A DNA stretch of 64,000 bases, from positions 25,075,001-25,139,000 of the forward strand of contig NC_135786.1 in assembly GCF_051106095.1 (NCBI RefSeq), read 5' to 3'. The translations under genes were made by a program, and so were the position numbers. The notes beneath the pieces are model-generated. The model searched no databases, was not told the origin of the DNA, and saw nothing but the letters and a program-made list of their open reading frames with translations. Source of the DNA: Pogona vitticeps (Eukaryota > Chordata > Lepidosauria > Squamata > Agamidae). Positions 1-12,016 of the stretch are shown here, piece after piece; the first letter of the stretch is position 1; each line of letters opens with the position of its first letter.

Positions 1-225
1 AACGGCTTCCCGTCAAGTCACTGCTGTAGGTCCTCTCTCTTCCCCTTTCGGTTCTCTTTCCTTTCTTCCTACCAGAAGAGGCAAGCCTCTTGGATGGACA
101 GGTTTCTTCGCCTCTCTCAACCCCCCAGTGCAGAAGCCAGTCCTTCCTTTCTCCCCTCTTTCAAGGGAAGGCGTGTGGGGGGAAGATGTGAGTGTGTGTG
201 TTTTCAGCTAGCCCTGGGATGCCTC

Positions 226-230
<5 letters not shown>
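1..230. other. Pyrimidine-rich window start, nothing identified
   Basis: CT-rich sequence with a few CpGs. No exon, promoter motif or repeat family could be recognised. Confidence 0.5.

Positions 231-258
<28 letters not shown>
231..258. repeat. (GA)14 microsatellite
   Basis: Uninterrupted AG repeat. Confidence 0.95.
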
Positions 259-1995
259 CAGGGAAGGGTAAATGCAGGTGACATCACAGGGTGCTCTTGA
301 GAAGAATTGTTGTGGTGAGTGATCTGTTAAGACGAAGAGGATGACAGTTAACTGCAGCCGTTGCAGGTGCTTGTGGTCTCTTGATTTAGAACTACCCAGG
401 ATAAATGAATGTTTCTGTTTGAATGGAAACAGCAGTCTAAATGCTGTTTGAATGGCGCTGAGCCAGATCCAAACTAAGATAGCTCTGAAGCAAAGGTCAA
501 AAAGGAATGAATTAAATTAAATTTAGGTACACATATTTATGTGCATATCAAGTGCTGTTGAATTAATTACTTCTCTTCCAACTTTTGTTTTGCCAGTGTC
601 AACTATCGGTTCATTTTAAGCATGCATTATTCAGAAATTTATGCTGCAAACAGGGCAGTAGAGCACAAATATGGTAGGAGTGCATTCCACCATTATCTCA
701 ACAACAGGAGATGCAAGGAGGAAGGAGCACTTGGGGGTTTCGGTGACAGGAAACATTTCTGCATTTTCTGGCATGTCATGAGGCGAATCTATCAGGGACA
801 TCATTTCCATCTGCTGTGCCTATAGGCAGGAAGTGAGCCTAATGCAGAGGTGAAGAAAGGCAAAGAGAAGAGAAGATTTGTGTGTGTGGAATATCTAAAA
901 AAATTTGTATGTTGTCCTTTTTAAGTGTAATGTCCAACACTGAAACTCATAGGTCCCTAATATAGATAGTCCGTGCCATCTTGACAAAAACAGAAACAAA
1001 AACAGAGCAGCACGTCGGCCATTTGGACACTAATGGGATAACCACTACAGTCTGATGCAATAATGAGGAAAGGAGATGTAACTGATTCGATCAGTAATTC
1101 CCATATTCAGGAGAAATGAATTAAATAAATGATGGATGTGGGGTTGTGTTCCTTGAGGTTTTGTTGATCTACAGTTCCATAATCCTTCAGAGATTACCAT
1201 TGTCTATGCTGGCCATGGTTGTTGGGAATCACAGTCCTTCAACATCTGAAGGATCACATGCACTAGACAAGATGATGAAAGTCTTCTGTGCATTCAAAGT
1301 AGTCACACATACAGGAGGCTGTCCAACATATCTTTATAGCATCCACTGCTCTGTCCTTGAGTCCTTCCAATCAGCCTTGGCTGTGGATGGGTAATTTTGC
1401 CCTGTTTTTCCATCAGATGAGAACAGTATCTATTATTTTTGTGCATGAGCTGCTACAGCTTGGTCTGGCAGCTGCCTTGCCCACATTCAGTCAAGAAAAG
1501 CTATCTTAATTTATGATATTGATCACCTAATAGGTGATAGTAGGAAATTGACATGGTGCAACCCTTTAGACTCATTTGTTTAGCCCAGTGCATGGGGGAT
1601 CCTAATGGAAGGGGCTGGTTCAGAAAGAACTAAATTAGTAATTGTATTTTATACTGTTTTTATATTTTATTTCACAGATTAAACCAGATGTAGCTACTCA
1701 GCTTGTAATTTTTGGATATTATAAGACAAGGATCTGGGAGACAAGAACGTTCTGGTTTCTAGATTTTGGAAGCGCAGAGACCTGGTGGAGGCTTCTCTAA
1801 TTGCCTCTTGAAATGATGTCTTGCTGATGAATTGAACCTCAGAGGGATAGTTAGTAGCCAGCTTTGGAACTGTTTGTATTGCTGTTGTTTTTGTTTAGCC
1901 AATTGCATTTTCTAAAAATGCAAATCCTTGCGAACCTTCTAATTGCATTTACAAAGCATACGTTTCATGGCACTTTAAAGACTGTTGGATTAAAA
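259..1995. other. Non-coding, mostly unique
   Basis: No conserved reading frame. Around 1150-1265 there is a stretch resembling the widespread squamate 'auto-inverted' repeat (CAGTTCC...AATCACAGTCC core), too decayed to bound. The remainder is AT-rich and unrecognised. Confidence 0.5.
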
Positions 1996-2145
1996 CTGGA
2001 TAACTCAATTGTTTAAGTATTTGGCTGCAGAGCCAGAGATTAGGAGTTTAATTCCCCACTGTGCCTCCCTGATGGATTGGACTCAATTATTCATAGGATC
2101 ACTTCCTGTTCTGCAGTTCAAAGATGATGATTCCATGTACCATGT
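1996..2145 (+). repeat. tRNA-derived SINE, decayed
   Basis: The order GGATAACTCA, GGCTGCAGAGCCAG, then TTTAATTCCCC follows a tRNA-like promoter (A box then a decayed B box GTTTAATTCCC). It continues into a tail ending near TTCTGCAGTTC. The same family is seen in reverse at 50457-50592. Confidence 0.6.
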
Positions 2146-2896
2146 AGTCTGCGTATACAAACCTGTGGTTTAAGTACAGTACTGCGTGCCACATGTTTGC
2201 AGTCTTTCTGAACTGTAATCCACAAAGGTCCACACTAAAATAAGCTTCTTAAACTAAGATGCTACAATATGTCTGTTCTAATTTTCCTTTGTTCTTTAAA
2301 TAATCTTTCGGTATAGTAGAATAACATTTTTATTTGAATTTAAGAAGGCCTTGCTCGGGAAGCATTATCTTGCAATGATCACAGTTACAAATGGTGCTCT
2401 GCAATACTCTCAAATATTCTTACAAAGTTGTACTGGCTGCTTCTTTCACTGTGGAAAGTTCTCTATTTCTGTGACAGTCTTAAACAATCAGATATGCTAG
2501 TGTCAGCTGCTGTGTAATGATCATAGCAAAGCTAGGAAGATTTCCTTATCACAGCAGTTACTGCTCTTGTAAATGGTCACTGTCTTTTTCTTGATAAGGT
2601 CCTTGTTAGGCAAAATTCTTGCTGATTTTTTTTCTTTCAGAAATAGTAACTAAGAGGGGACAAAGAGGAAATAATCCCTGACCAAACAAACAAAGAAGCA
2701 ATGTAAATGTCAAGATCAGTAATTTATTATGATATAATATTGTTTTAAAACTTAGGATAAAATGAAGTTGGAAAAAATGTATGCGACTCCCATTTTTTTG
2801 AGGAAAATCAAGGCACTATTATTTATACATAATGAAACAACAAAATGTTTGAAAACAAAGAGGGTAAGTTTTAAATACAAACATTTTAACACACTG
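2146..2896. other. Non-coding, nothing identified
   Basis: AT-rich sequence without recognisable repeats or exons; ends in the 12-bp target duplication of the next element. Confidence 0.5.
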
Positions 2897-3149
2897 TTGG
2901 TTGTTGTGAGTTTTTCAGGCTCTTTGGCTGTGTTCTGAAGGTTCTTCTTCTTGATGTTTCACCAGTCTCTGTGGCCGGCATCTTCAAAGGACAGGAGTCG
3001 GAAATCTGTCCCTACTCCAGTCCTCTGAAGATGCCGGCCACAGAGACTGGCGAAATGTCAGGAAGAACAATCTTCAGAACATGGCCAAAGAGCCCGAAAA
3101 ACTCACAACAACCATCAGATCCCGGGCTTGAAAGCCTTTGAGAATACAG
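2897..3149 (+). mobile_element. Foldback retro-insertion with 12-bp target duplications
   Basis: A ~100-bp left arm (GGTTGTTGTGAG... to the CAGGAGTC region) is repeated inverted on the right with few mismatches, ending in CTCACAACAACC. A single-copy 3' end (TCAGATCCCGGGCTTGAAAG...) follows. The 12-bp TTTAACACACTG flanks both sides (2885-2896 and 3150-3161). Target duplications plus an inverted 5' part suggest a 5'-inverted retrotransposon copy, possibly of a Penelope-like family; the family call is weak. Confidence 0.7.
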
Positions 3150-3161
3150 TTTAACACACTG

Positions 3162-4340
3162 TTTACAAAATGACACCAGTAATCATGGTGCAATCATGAC
3201 CTTTGCCTTTAATTAAAACGTTCTGGTCAGGAACCTTCAATGTCTGAAAACTGCTATCACAAGAAGTCACATGTTTAAATGCTCCTCTGTCTCCACACCA
3301 CCTAATTACTATGCATGGAAAAACTAGCAGTGGAAGAGCCTGGGCCTAATTCCTGTGCTTTGACAAGGTATACCGCACACACTTGCAGCTTGGAAGGAAG
3401 GGCAAGGTAAAAATATAGTATGGTTAGTGAAAAACTGTATACTATAAAGATAAGAACTTACTTAAATATGTTTAAGGAAATACTACTTTATATCCCTTGC
3501 AGTTCTTTGCTTTTATTATAGTAATAGAAGGTGCTTGCCAGTTATTTTAGTGGCATTGTTCCTATTCGCCAGAACCCTAGAAGGTAGGAAGAGGTTTTAT
3601 TTACCTTTTGTTGAGCGATTATTTTCCATATATTTATGTGGCTGGAAAGTGGAGCTGTGCTGATTTTTAAGGATTGCTTTCAAATAATGGACTCTCCCAC
3701 AGTAAAGTATGATATGTGGCCACGCTATCCCACGTCCCTGCCAAATACCGCATCAGTATTGGCAGGAGTTACACATTCAAGTCCAACTGTCTTTATCTGC
3801 ACACTCAAAAACAACTTTTGCTCTGCAAATGCAAATTTCCGCCTACAGAAGGCCTCTTTTACCATTTCTTTCATCCCCTGCTCAAGTTCTATGAACACAT
3901 ATAGGAAAGTGGTCAATAAATGGTAAGGCCTTACCTAAGGAAATGTTTGTAGGAACAAATCCTATTGTTTAAGAGTTTTCTACCTGCCAGGGAAAAGCAA
4001 ACAATATTTCTATAGCACCGAACCTCCAGGTGGTGGTGTCTTCAATGGCTTATTTCTGCTTCTTAAGCCAATTTGATGGGTAATTGGAGTATCTTAGCTT
4101 TTTTTTTCTCAAACTGCCTGTAAAATAGATTTCTATGATTAGTTGTAAATTCTGAGACAGAATCAAATAATTATTTGCTCTTTTTTTCAGTCAGAGACCA
4201 TTGTTTGTTATACTGTTAGACAGTCTGTGACGTTTCTACTGGTGCTCCTTCTTTGGGTCCCTTCCCCAGAGAGACTCAATCTTTAAATAAACTGTTCTTC
4301 CTTATCTTTCTTTCTTCGAGAACATCATGATCCTTTGTAA
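3162..4340. other. Non-coding, nothing identified
   Basis: AT-rich. Overlapping short open frames around 3636-3926 occur on both strands and in several phases, which suggests chance rather than a gene. Confidence 0.5.
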
Positions 4341-4452
4341 CAAATGACTCACCCTTTTCCCCCAAGGGGTTGGGTGGGGTGGGGTAAGAAAGGGGTCCGG
4401 TGGGCCAGATAGGCGGGGTATAAATTAAATAAATAAATAAATAAACAAACAT
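4341..4452 (+). mobile_element. LINE (L2/CR1 type) 3' terminus with AAAT tail
   Basis: The terminal phrase GGCCAGATAGGCGGGGTATAAAT runs directly into an AAAT tract, the usual 3' end of squamate L2-type LINEs. Only the terminal ~100 bp is recognisable. Confidence 0.6.
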
Positions 4453-5694
4453 ACTTGAACAGAATCCAACAGTTTCTTCCTTCCACCGTCCTCCAGGTTC
4501 TCTCGGCTTCACTTCTACCCAGCCCGGTTTTTCTGACAGGGCAATGGCAATAGTGGGTGAGTCTCATTTTCCAACCACCCTCAGTATTCCCCAGTCGATC
4601 CAGATGTCCCCAGTTCTCTGTTCAGGCTACAAAGCTTGATTCGACCCGAGTGTGCTGCCTCCATGGGGATCCCCCTCTCCTCTGGACATCCTCCAAAGCT
4701 GTCTCCTCTCTTTCTCTCCTCCTCCCCCTTTCCCTTCTTTCTCTTCTTCCCAATAAGAAGGTTTCTTGGGGGCTGATGGTTTTGCTGTAGACTAGCCTTC
4801 CCTTCAGGGAACATTAGCTTTTCCCATCTTTGGGTTCAGGGTCTAGTCTTCCAGACCCACTCCTAGCAAGGGGGTAAAGAATCCTTCTCCTTATTTTTTT
4901 TCTTGTATTGCTTTGGCTTCTATGTCTACAAAGCTTTATCCTTCTCCCCTTTGGGTGTCCTTTCTTTCTCACTCCCTTCCCCCCTTTTTTCCATTATCCT
5001 TTATATCTTTTTTCTTCTTCCTTCCTGTTTTCTGTGTCTAGTGTCCCCCTTTCTGTTCTCCTACTTTTTCTTTATGGTTGGTGACATGAGCCCCTGGCAT
5101 TTTCCTGGCGAGTGGGCACAGCACTCTGATAGAGCACTCCTCACACTGTCAGACAATTCCTGGTGCACAGGTAGATGAAAACCATGAACATTAAACAATT
5201 TTTGTTTTTTTGTTTAAATCAGAACTCCATAAAAGCAAAAGCAAGAAGTAAAGTTTAAACCACCAGCAGAAATAAATCAGGGAGGGAAAAAAAGCTGGAA
5301 AACATTATTAAAATGCCTCAGAGAGTTAAAATGACTTCATTTGGTGCTGAAAGGACCCTCATGATAGAGCCATCAGGGAAGGGATTTGGCAACAGGGATT
5401 CCAGCAGTAAAAAGTTTCCCTCTCTCTCTTGTTCCTTATTTGCTGGGTTTATCTGCCAGAGGGCCTCAGATAATGGTTAGGTATGGGGATATACTCTGTA
5501 CAGCAGCTTGCCATTTGTACAACTTCAAGTCTATTTATTAATTGCTGGTCCCAGTTCTTAGAACCCCCTCCCATAGGAGGCTAGGCTGATCCCATCTTTA
5601 CTATTCTTCACAAGCATGCCAAAGCTTTTTTTTTTTCTTCAGGCAAGCTTTCCCTCAGTGACTGGCTGTCTGACTGTGATTTTTAAATGGATTG
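4453..5694. other. Non-coding with a strong pyrimidine bias at 4680-5075
   Basis: Most of 4680-5075 is C/T on the + strand, including long CTCTCC and TTTCTTC runs. No exon or repeat family is identified. Open frames here follow from the low-complexity composition. Confidence 0.6.
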
Positions 5695-5855
5695 TTGTGC
5701 CTTACAGCAGTAGCAGTTATCGGTTAGTTATCAGTAGTTGTGCCTTACAGCAGTAGCAGTTACTGGTTAGTTACCGGTAGTTGTGCCTTACAGCATTAGC
5801 AGTTACCAGTTAGTTACTGGTAGTTGTGCCTTACAGAAGTAGCAGTTACCGGTTA
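5695..5855. repeat. 43-bp minisatellite, 3.7 copies
   Basis: Units begin TTGTGCCTTACAGCAG at 5695, 5738, 5781 and 5824, each 43 bp apart, with a few substitutions between copies. The array ends where LINE-like sequence begins. Confidence 0.9.
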
Positions 5856-5859
5856 TAAG

Positions 5860-7765
5860 TCTTTGCTCGATTGGCATAGAGCATGACTCCAGGGGCTACC
5901 TCCGACGGTGGGAGAGGTCATTGCACCTCACTAAGTAGCTTGGCCCATCTTAAGCTGGGCAGTCCCCAGCCAGTAAGGTGCTACCTTGTGACAGTCTGTT
6001 AACCTCACGGGGTGTGTGGGGTTTAGGGTGAAAGGCTACAAGCAGATTGATAACCCTGCACCATGCAACAATCATAAGAAAACTTCTGCCCTAAAGTTGG
6101 GCACCTGGGAAAGATAACATCCCTGTTGAAGTGCTGAAGTGCTGTAAGGAGATCATCACCACCGAACTGTATGAAGTATTTTGTATTTGCTGGGGGGAAG
6201 GTGGAGTATCACAGGACATGAAGGATGCAAACATTTGTCACATTGTATAAGAACAAAGGAGACAGGGGAAACTGCAATAACTACCGTGGCATCTCTCTTC
6301 TTAGCGTTGTAGGGAAACTGCTTGCCTGTGTTGTGCTTAAGAGGCTCCAGGTGCTTGCAGACAGAGTCTATCCAGAATCACAGTGCGGATTTCGAGCTAA
6401 TAGATCCACCACTGACATGGTATTGTTCCTCAGACAGCTGCAGGAGAAATGCAGGGAACAACAACAGCCACTCTTTGTGGCCTTCATAGTTCTCACAAAA
6501 GCCTTTGATTTGGTTAGCAGGGCTGGCCTTTTTAAAATACTTCCCAAGATTGGCTGTCCACCTTGACTCCTTAACATCATCAGGTCCTGATGGAAATGAA
6601 GGACATCCGAAGCAGAGTGAAACAGGGCTGTGTCCTTGCGCCGACCCTGTTTGGGATTTTTTTTTGGTGTCATGCTGAAGCACACCTTTGGAACTTCAAC
6701 AGAAGATTTCTATCTCCAAACTGGATCAGATGGAAAGCTCTTTAATCTCACTAGATTGAGAGCAAGGACCAAAGTCCAGCTGAAATGCATGCAGGACTTC
6801 CTCTTTGCCGATGATGCAGCTGTTGTTGCCCACTCTGCTGAAGACCTCCAACAACTCATGAATCGTTTTAGCAAGGCCTGCAAAGACTTTGGACTAACAA
6901 TCAGCTGGAAGAAAACACAAGTCATGGGCCAGGGCATGGACTCACCTCCCTCTATGACCATCTCCACACAAGAATTGGAGGTTGTTCATGACTTTGTGTA
7001 CCTTGGCTCAATGATTTCTGACACTCTCTCCCTAGATGTCGAGCTGGATAAACAGCAAAGCAGCTACCATGTTCTCTAGAGTCACAAAGAGAGTATGGCT
7101 TAATAAGAAGTTGACAGCATATACCAAGATCCAGGTCTATAGAGCCTGTGTCCTGAGTACATTCCTGTACTGCAGTGAGTCCTGGACCCTTTGTGCACGG
7201 CAGGAGAGGAAGCTGAACACCTTCCATATGTGTTGCCTCAGACGTATTTCTGGTATCACCTAGCAGGACAAAGTTCCAAATAGAGTAGTCCTGGAACGAG
7301 CTGGAATTTTTAGCATGTATGCATTACTGAAACAGCGACGTCTATGTTGGCTTGGGCATGTTGTGAGAATGGCTGATGGTTGGATTCCAAAATATCTCCT
7401 GTATGGAGAATTAGTGCAGGGAAATCACCCCAGAGGGAGACCACAGCTGCCATACAAGGATATCTGCAAGCAGGATCTGAAGGCCTTAGGAATGGACCTA
7501 AACAGATGGGAAAACCTGACATCTGAGCGTTCAGCCTGGAGGCAGGCATCATGGTGTCTTCCATTTTGAAGAGACCCTTGTCCAGCAGGCCCAGGCAAAG
7601 AGGCAATGCCGAAACCAGCAAAAACAGGGAGCTGGGCAGGGGAGAGATTGAATTTGTCTTCAGCGTGGAAGGAATTGTCACTCTTGAATTGGCCTTCTCA
7701 GCCGCACTAGATGCTGTTCCATACAGAGCACGTTACCATTGTCTCTCGAGACTGAAGGATGCCTA
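5860..7765 (+). mobile_element. RTE-like LINE (not BovB), decayed, RT to 3' end
   Basis: Translation shows fragmented reverse transcriptase: NNYRGISLLSVVGKLL, ESQCGFRANRST, FLFADDAAVVAHSAEDLQQL (catalytic ADD) and a C-terminal region with SESWTL, FLYCSESW and RWLGHVVRM-like motifs, then a decayed C2H2-like end. The frame is broken: the 113-codon piece at 6225-6566 and the 149-codon piece at 6630-7079 are separate, and D-to-L (VLTKAFD for IDLTKAFD) affects the first catalytic motif. The 3' end is near ACTGAAGGATGCCTA. A second copy lies at 41868-42335. Clade is inferred. Confidence 0.75.
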
Positions 7766-7769
7766 ATCT

Positions 7770-9710
7770 AATCTGTGTCTTACAGCTCTGAATGTATGTT
7801 TGGTGTTGCATATGCTTTTTAATATGGCATTCATTTGATCCTTTTAATAATTGTATAACCACTATTGTTAGGTTTGAAATGCTGTCTTTTCCTTTTAAAA
7901 GAGAAAGGCAGGGTAAAATATATTTTAAATTTAATTTCTTCTTCTCCCCTCCTGTTTTCTACTATTTTAAATTTAAATAAATAAATTTATAAAGACATTT
8001 CTACATTAGATTTTGCCCAAGATGGTGTATGCAAAACAAAATGTTACAATCTACAGAGTAGTCATATTAAATCAGACTATTCAAACCCAAAATAATAGTT
8101 GCAACTTTTGATTGAAGATTAGAAACTATTAACATCTAGACCGGGGGGGGGGGGTTCACTGCCTGCCTTGGATATATTGAAGATGAAGATAGTCTAACAT
8201 TTATTGGCAACGAATTTCATAACTTACTCCTGTCACTGAAAAGGCCATGTCTTACATTTTCTTCAACTCAACCTGTGTTGGTGATGGGTTGTAAAATAAG
8301 GCATCAGATAATGATTGTTTTCTTTCCAGCCTTTGAATTCAAAGAGATTCTCACTAGGAGACACTTAAATTTAAGACCTTCATCATAATCATTCATTTTT
8401 TGTCATAGATAAAGATTTGTATCCTATTAAGAGTAGCATGACAGAAACTGGGCATGATTATGTAAAGAGATTCATTTAAATTGTTTTCTTGGACAGAGAC
8501 ATGAGCAGTTTAAATGTGTTTCTGCTGAGCCAGCTAAATTATTCCAAAGGGAATGTAAACATGCATGCTATTGTTTATAGCACACACAATCCTCTTGGGC
8601 AGAGCTTTGTAATTAGGGTCAGGGTGCTTTTTAATTGGCCTGGCCTTGATCTGGTATATCTATATTTATCTTTTAATCAGGTATTGCTATGGCTGCTAAG
8701 ACCAGCCTATTTTTTTAAAGCAAACATTTCATCATTGCAATGCAGATGTTTTAATCAAAGGCAAAAACACAGGTCTTGAAAAAGTTGCTCTTTTTTTGGA
8801 CTACACCTCTGAGGACACACTTTCCCTCAGCCATGATTGCAATGTAAATTGGCCATGGCACCTAAGGGATGATGAGACCCATAGTTTAAAGCAGTAACAT
8901 TTGTAAAGTCTCAGCAAGTCTTCCAAACATTTTGACAAGGGATGGAGATATTGTTGGGTAAAAATTGGATTTTACAAAATTGGGAGAAATAAAAAATGTT
9001 TTGACCTTCTACCCCCACTAATTCTAGGAGCAGATACAGGTGAAGCCTTATCCTCTCCCTTCCCGTTTTGTAAGAAGAGGACTATGACCAGGGGTTGATA
9101 GAAAATGGAGCAGCCCTTGGAACTCCTTATGCTCCTTCACCTGATCTATGTGCTGCAACCTTATTTGAATGTCTATCAGCCTCTATCCTCTCCCCCCTTC
9201 TTGCAACTGTGACCATGCAGGCATCATGACTTCAATATCAAGTCAGCTTCTCTCCTTGTCCCACTTCCCATTTTTTCTAACACCTTGCCTGATACAGAAA
9301 TATGAGAATCTTGAAAACTGGTTCATTTATGTAACTTTTATATACTCTGCACATCAATAGAGATAGTATTGGTCACACCCAACAACAACCCCAAATGGCA
9401 GGCAATCATACAAGCCAAAAGAGAGACAAAAGACTGTGGGTTGAAAAGCTGTCAAACAAAACAAATGAAACAAATCATCCCATAAGTCCTGCTAGCAGAA
9501 CAAAATATGCCACATATTCAAGCCAAAAGATCTTCTCTTGATTAATAATAGCATGGAATAAAAATGGAAAGGAAAAGTCAGAAACATGGCAAAAAAACAA
9601 CAAGAAGACAAATACCAGTCTGGTCACTTGTGAGACTTGCAGTTTTCTTTTCCCTGATGGAGAGAAAAAGAAGAAAAAGCATTTTGAGGTAGAGAGGGAA
9701 TGAGAAATAC
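7770..9710. other. Non-coding; possible conserved block at 8470-8780
   Basis: AT-rich and mostly unique, with a G10 run near 8143. The block 8470-8780 has FOX-like (GTAAACA, TGTTTAT) and homeobox-like motifs and no repeat signature. No gene was recognised. Confidence 0.45.
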
Positions 9711-9946
<236 letters not shown>

Positions 9947-9952
9947 CTAGTA

Positions 9953-10054
9953 CAGTGATTCTCAACATTTAACCCTCCAGAAGCCATGATAAACAGCCAG
10001 AGATTCTAGGAATTGAAGTCTGAAATCTGGAGGCAGGAAAATAGAGAACCACTA
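9953..10054. mobile_element. Decayed hAT-like MITE
   Basis: Starts CAGTGATTCTCAAC and ends GAGAACCACTA in inverted orientation about 100 bp later, with a GGAATTGAAGTC core. Target duplications are no longer clear. Confidence 0.45.
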
Positions 10055-10482
10055 CTTTAAAAGACATCTTGAGTTGCTTCTCTGGGAAGATGGTATGGGG
10101 AAAGGTTTGCTGCTTGTAGGAATGTTGAAGTTGTTCAGTTTGGATTGGGTCCTCCGTCACTCACAAAGCACTCACCAACCCAAGCAGGCACTATTATTGG
10201 AATTTAGTACAGCCTTGGTGTACATCTTTGGTGTAGATTGTGTCACTTGAGATTTGCATTATTTCCTTGAGCGAAGGTGCAGGTACCCTGCAAAGTATAC
10301 TTGCTGTTGCCATTGCAAACCAACATACTCAGAATCACAGACAAATGAACAATGAATATAATGCAGCCTTAGTGCAGAACTTGGAATTTTTCTATAGGTC
10401 CTTTCAAATCACAAGGATCGCTCCCCTGCATTCTGGACTGCTCTTCCACATTATGTCCTTGATCTCCCCTCCAATACAACTC
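10055..10482. other. Non-coding, nothing identified
   Basis: Unique-looking sequence; the 91-codon open frame at 10240 has no recognisable content. Confidence 0.5.
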
Positions 10483-10504
10483 AGAAGTAGCCATTTGCTC
10501 TTCC

Positions 10505-10778
10505 TAGTGGCTTGAATATAAGATCAATACAGGTTTAAGTTTATATATTGACAATTTATGTATGTTAATCCTTGGGGTTTATGTAGTCAGAATTATATAT
10601 CAAATGGATATGGCCTAAAGATGTTAAGTAGGGCAATATAGTTTAGGCAGTCAGTATTATATGTTCGATGGATATATGGAAAATATTCTCCCCGATTATG
10701 TGTTCTGTGTTTGTTTTGTATGTTTGTTTGTGTTATTAATTAATAAAAAAAAAATAAAAAAAAAACAAAATTAAAAAA
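10505..10778 (+). mobile_element. Poly(A)-tailed retro-insertion (L1-type 3' end) with 22-bp target duplications
   Basis: A 22-bp repeat (AGAAGTAGCCATTTGCTCTT and two further bases, 10483-10504) recurs with two mismatches at 10779-10800. Between them is AT-rich sequence ending in TTAATTAATAAAAAAAAA and further A-rich tail. Long target duplications plus an A tail indicate L1-type retrotransposition; BovB and L2 do not make such tails. It looks like a 5'-truncated L1 3' UTR. Confidence 0.75.
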
Positions 10779-11084
10779 AGAAGTAACCATTTGCTGTTCC
10801 AATTGCTGACAAAACAGCTGTGTTGAGGGAGCTTTCCATGGAACTACCTGGGGGTCACCAAAAAGTCATTTGTGTCTTCTTGGCTACAAATCTTCCTCTG
10901 CTGAAAGATCACTACTGGCTGGCTGCAGAACTGCAGTAATAACAGTGTTGTGGTCATACTAGGTATGAACTCTAAATGTGCTTTTCAAAAGAGGGAGATT
11001 TATCAGAAATGATAACACTGCTATAGTTGTCCTGGCATACAGTCAAGTCACTTCCGAACTATGGTGACCCTATGAATTAGTGAC

Positions 11085-11600
11085 CTCCAAACTCAAGGCC
11101 ATCCTCATACTCCTGGTCATGACCTTTAAATCCCTTTGTGGCTCCAGCCCAGGCTGTCCAAAACAACTATAATTAATTTAGCTGTCCTGATGAGCAGTAA
11201 GATTGGCAGGAGAATGTTTGCTCTTCGCCCCATTGCTTTCACAAGCACATCTGGTGAGGATTCAATAGAAGCTGTGGGTTTGTTTGTTTTTTGTTTGTTT
11301 GTTTTGGCTGCTCCCAAATTATGTAACTCTCTTTCTTGGGAAGTTTGGCTGGCCTCTTCCCTCCTTTCCTTCTGAAGGCTGCTGGAGAACTACCTCTTTA
11401 GAGAAGCTTTGGAGAAGTCAGAAGGCAATTGAGGGAGGGAGGTTTATAGTTTTTATATAATTATTTTAAATATTGGCATGTGAAATTCTAACACTGTAAT
11501 CAGTGTGGTTTTAATTATGTTTGGGTTTTTTTTTTGTTTATATTTTGTGAGCTGTATTGGGTTGCTTGCCAGGGAAAAAAAGGCAAACTAACAATTACCA
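11085..11600 (+). mobile_element. L2/CR1-type LINE 3' fragment
   Basis: Translation gives interrupted C-terminal motifs of this group (LLVMTFKSLCG, AAPKLCNSLSWEV, LASSLLSF, TSLEK-like), then an AT-rich 3' UTR ending GTGAGCTGTATTGGG. The piece is 5'-truncated and broken. A tetranucleotide tail follows immediately. Confidence 0.6.
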
Positions 11601-11656
11601 ACCGACCGACCGACCGACCGACCGACCGACCTACCTACCTACCTACCTACCTACCG
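11601..11656. repeat. (GACC)n-(TACC)n microsatellite
   Basis: About seven GACC units change into about eight TACC units. It sits at the 3' end of the preceding LINE piece and probably grew from its tail. Confidence 0.9.
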
Positions 11657-11932
11657 TCACATGTATGTCAGGTATGATGGCAGCAAGGTAGAAGCCACCC
11701 AAACTGGGTCTGCATTGGAAACCTAGTGAGACATTTATTCAACAATTATCATAGTCACCAAAAGAAGGGCAAGTTATGTATGGTCAAAAAACAGAGAAGG
11801 AAGGCATCACTTTAAAGAGAAGATACGCATTTCATAAAAAATGCATATACTGTACTAATTTCTTGTTTAGATTCAAATGCAGAATCATTTTAATATCACT
11901 GCTGTAATGTCATTTTACAGTAGAATCCTGCT

Positions 11933-11933
11933 T

Positions 11934-12016
<83 letters not shown>

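Noticed and set aside
1-300. Possible 5' end of an upstream gene
   Set aside because: Pyrimidine-rich and followed by a GA repeat; no coding continuity or promoter motif could be supported.
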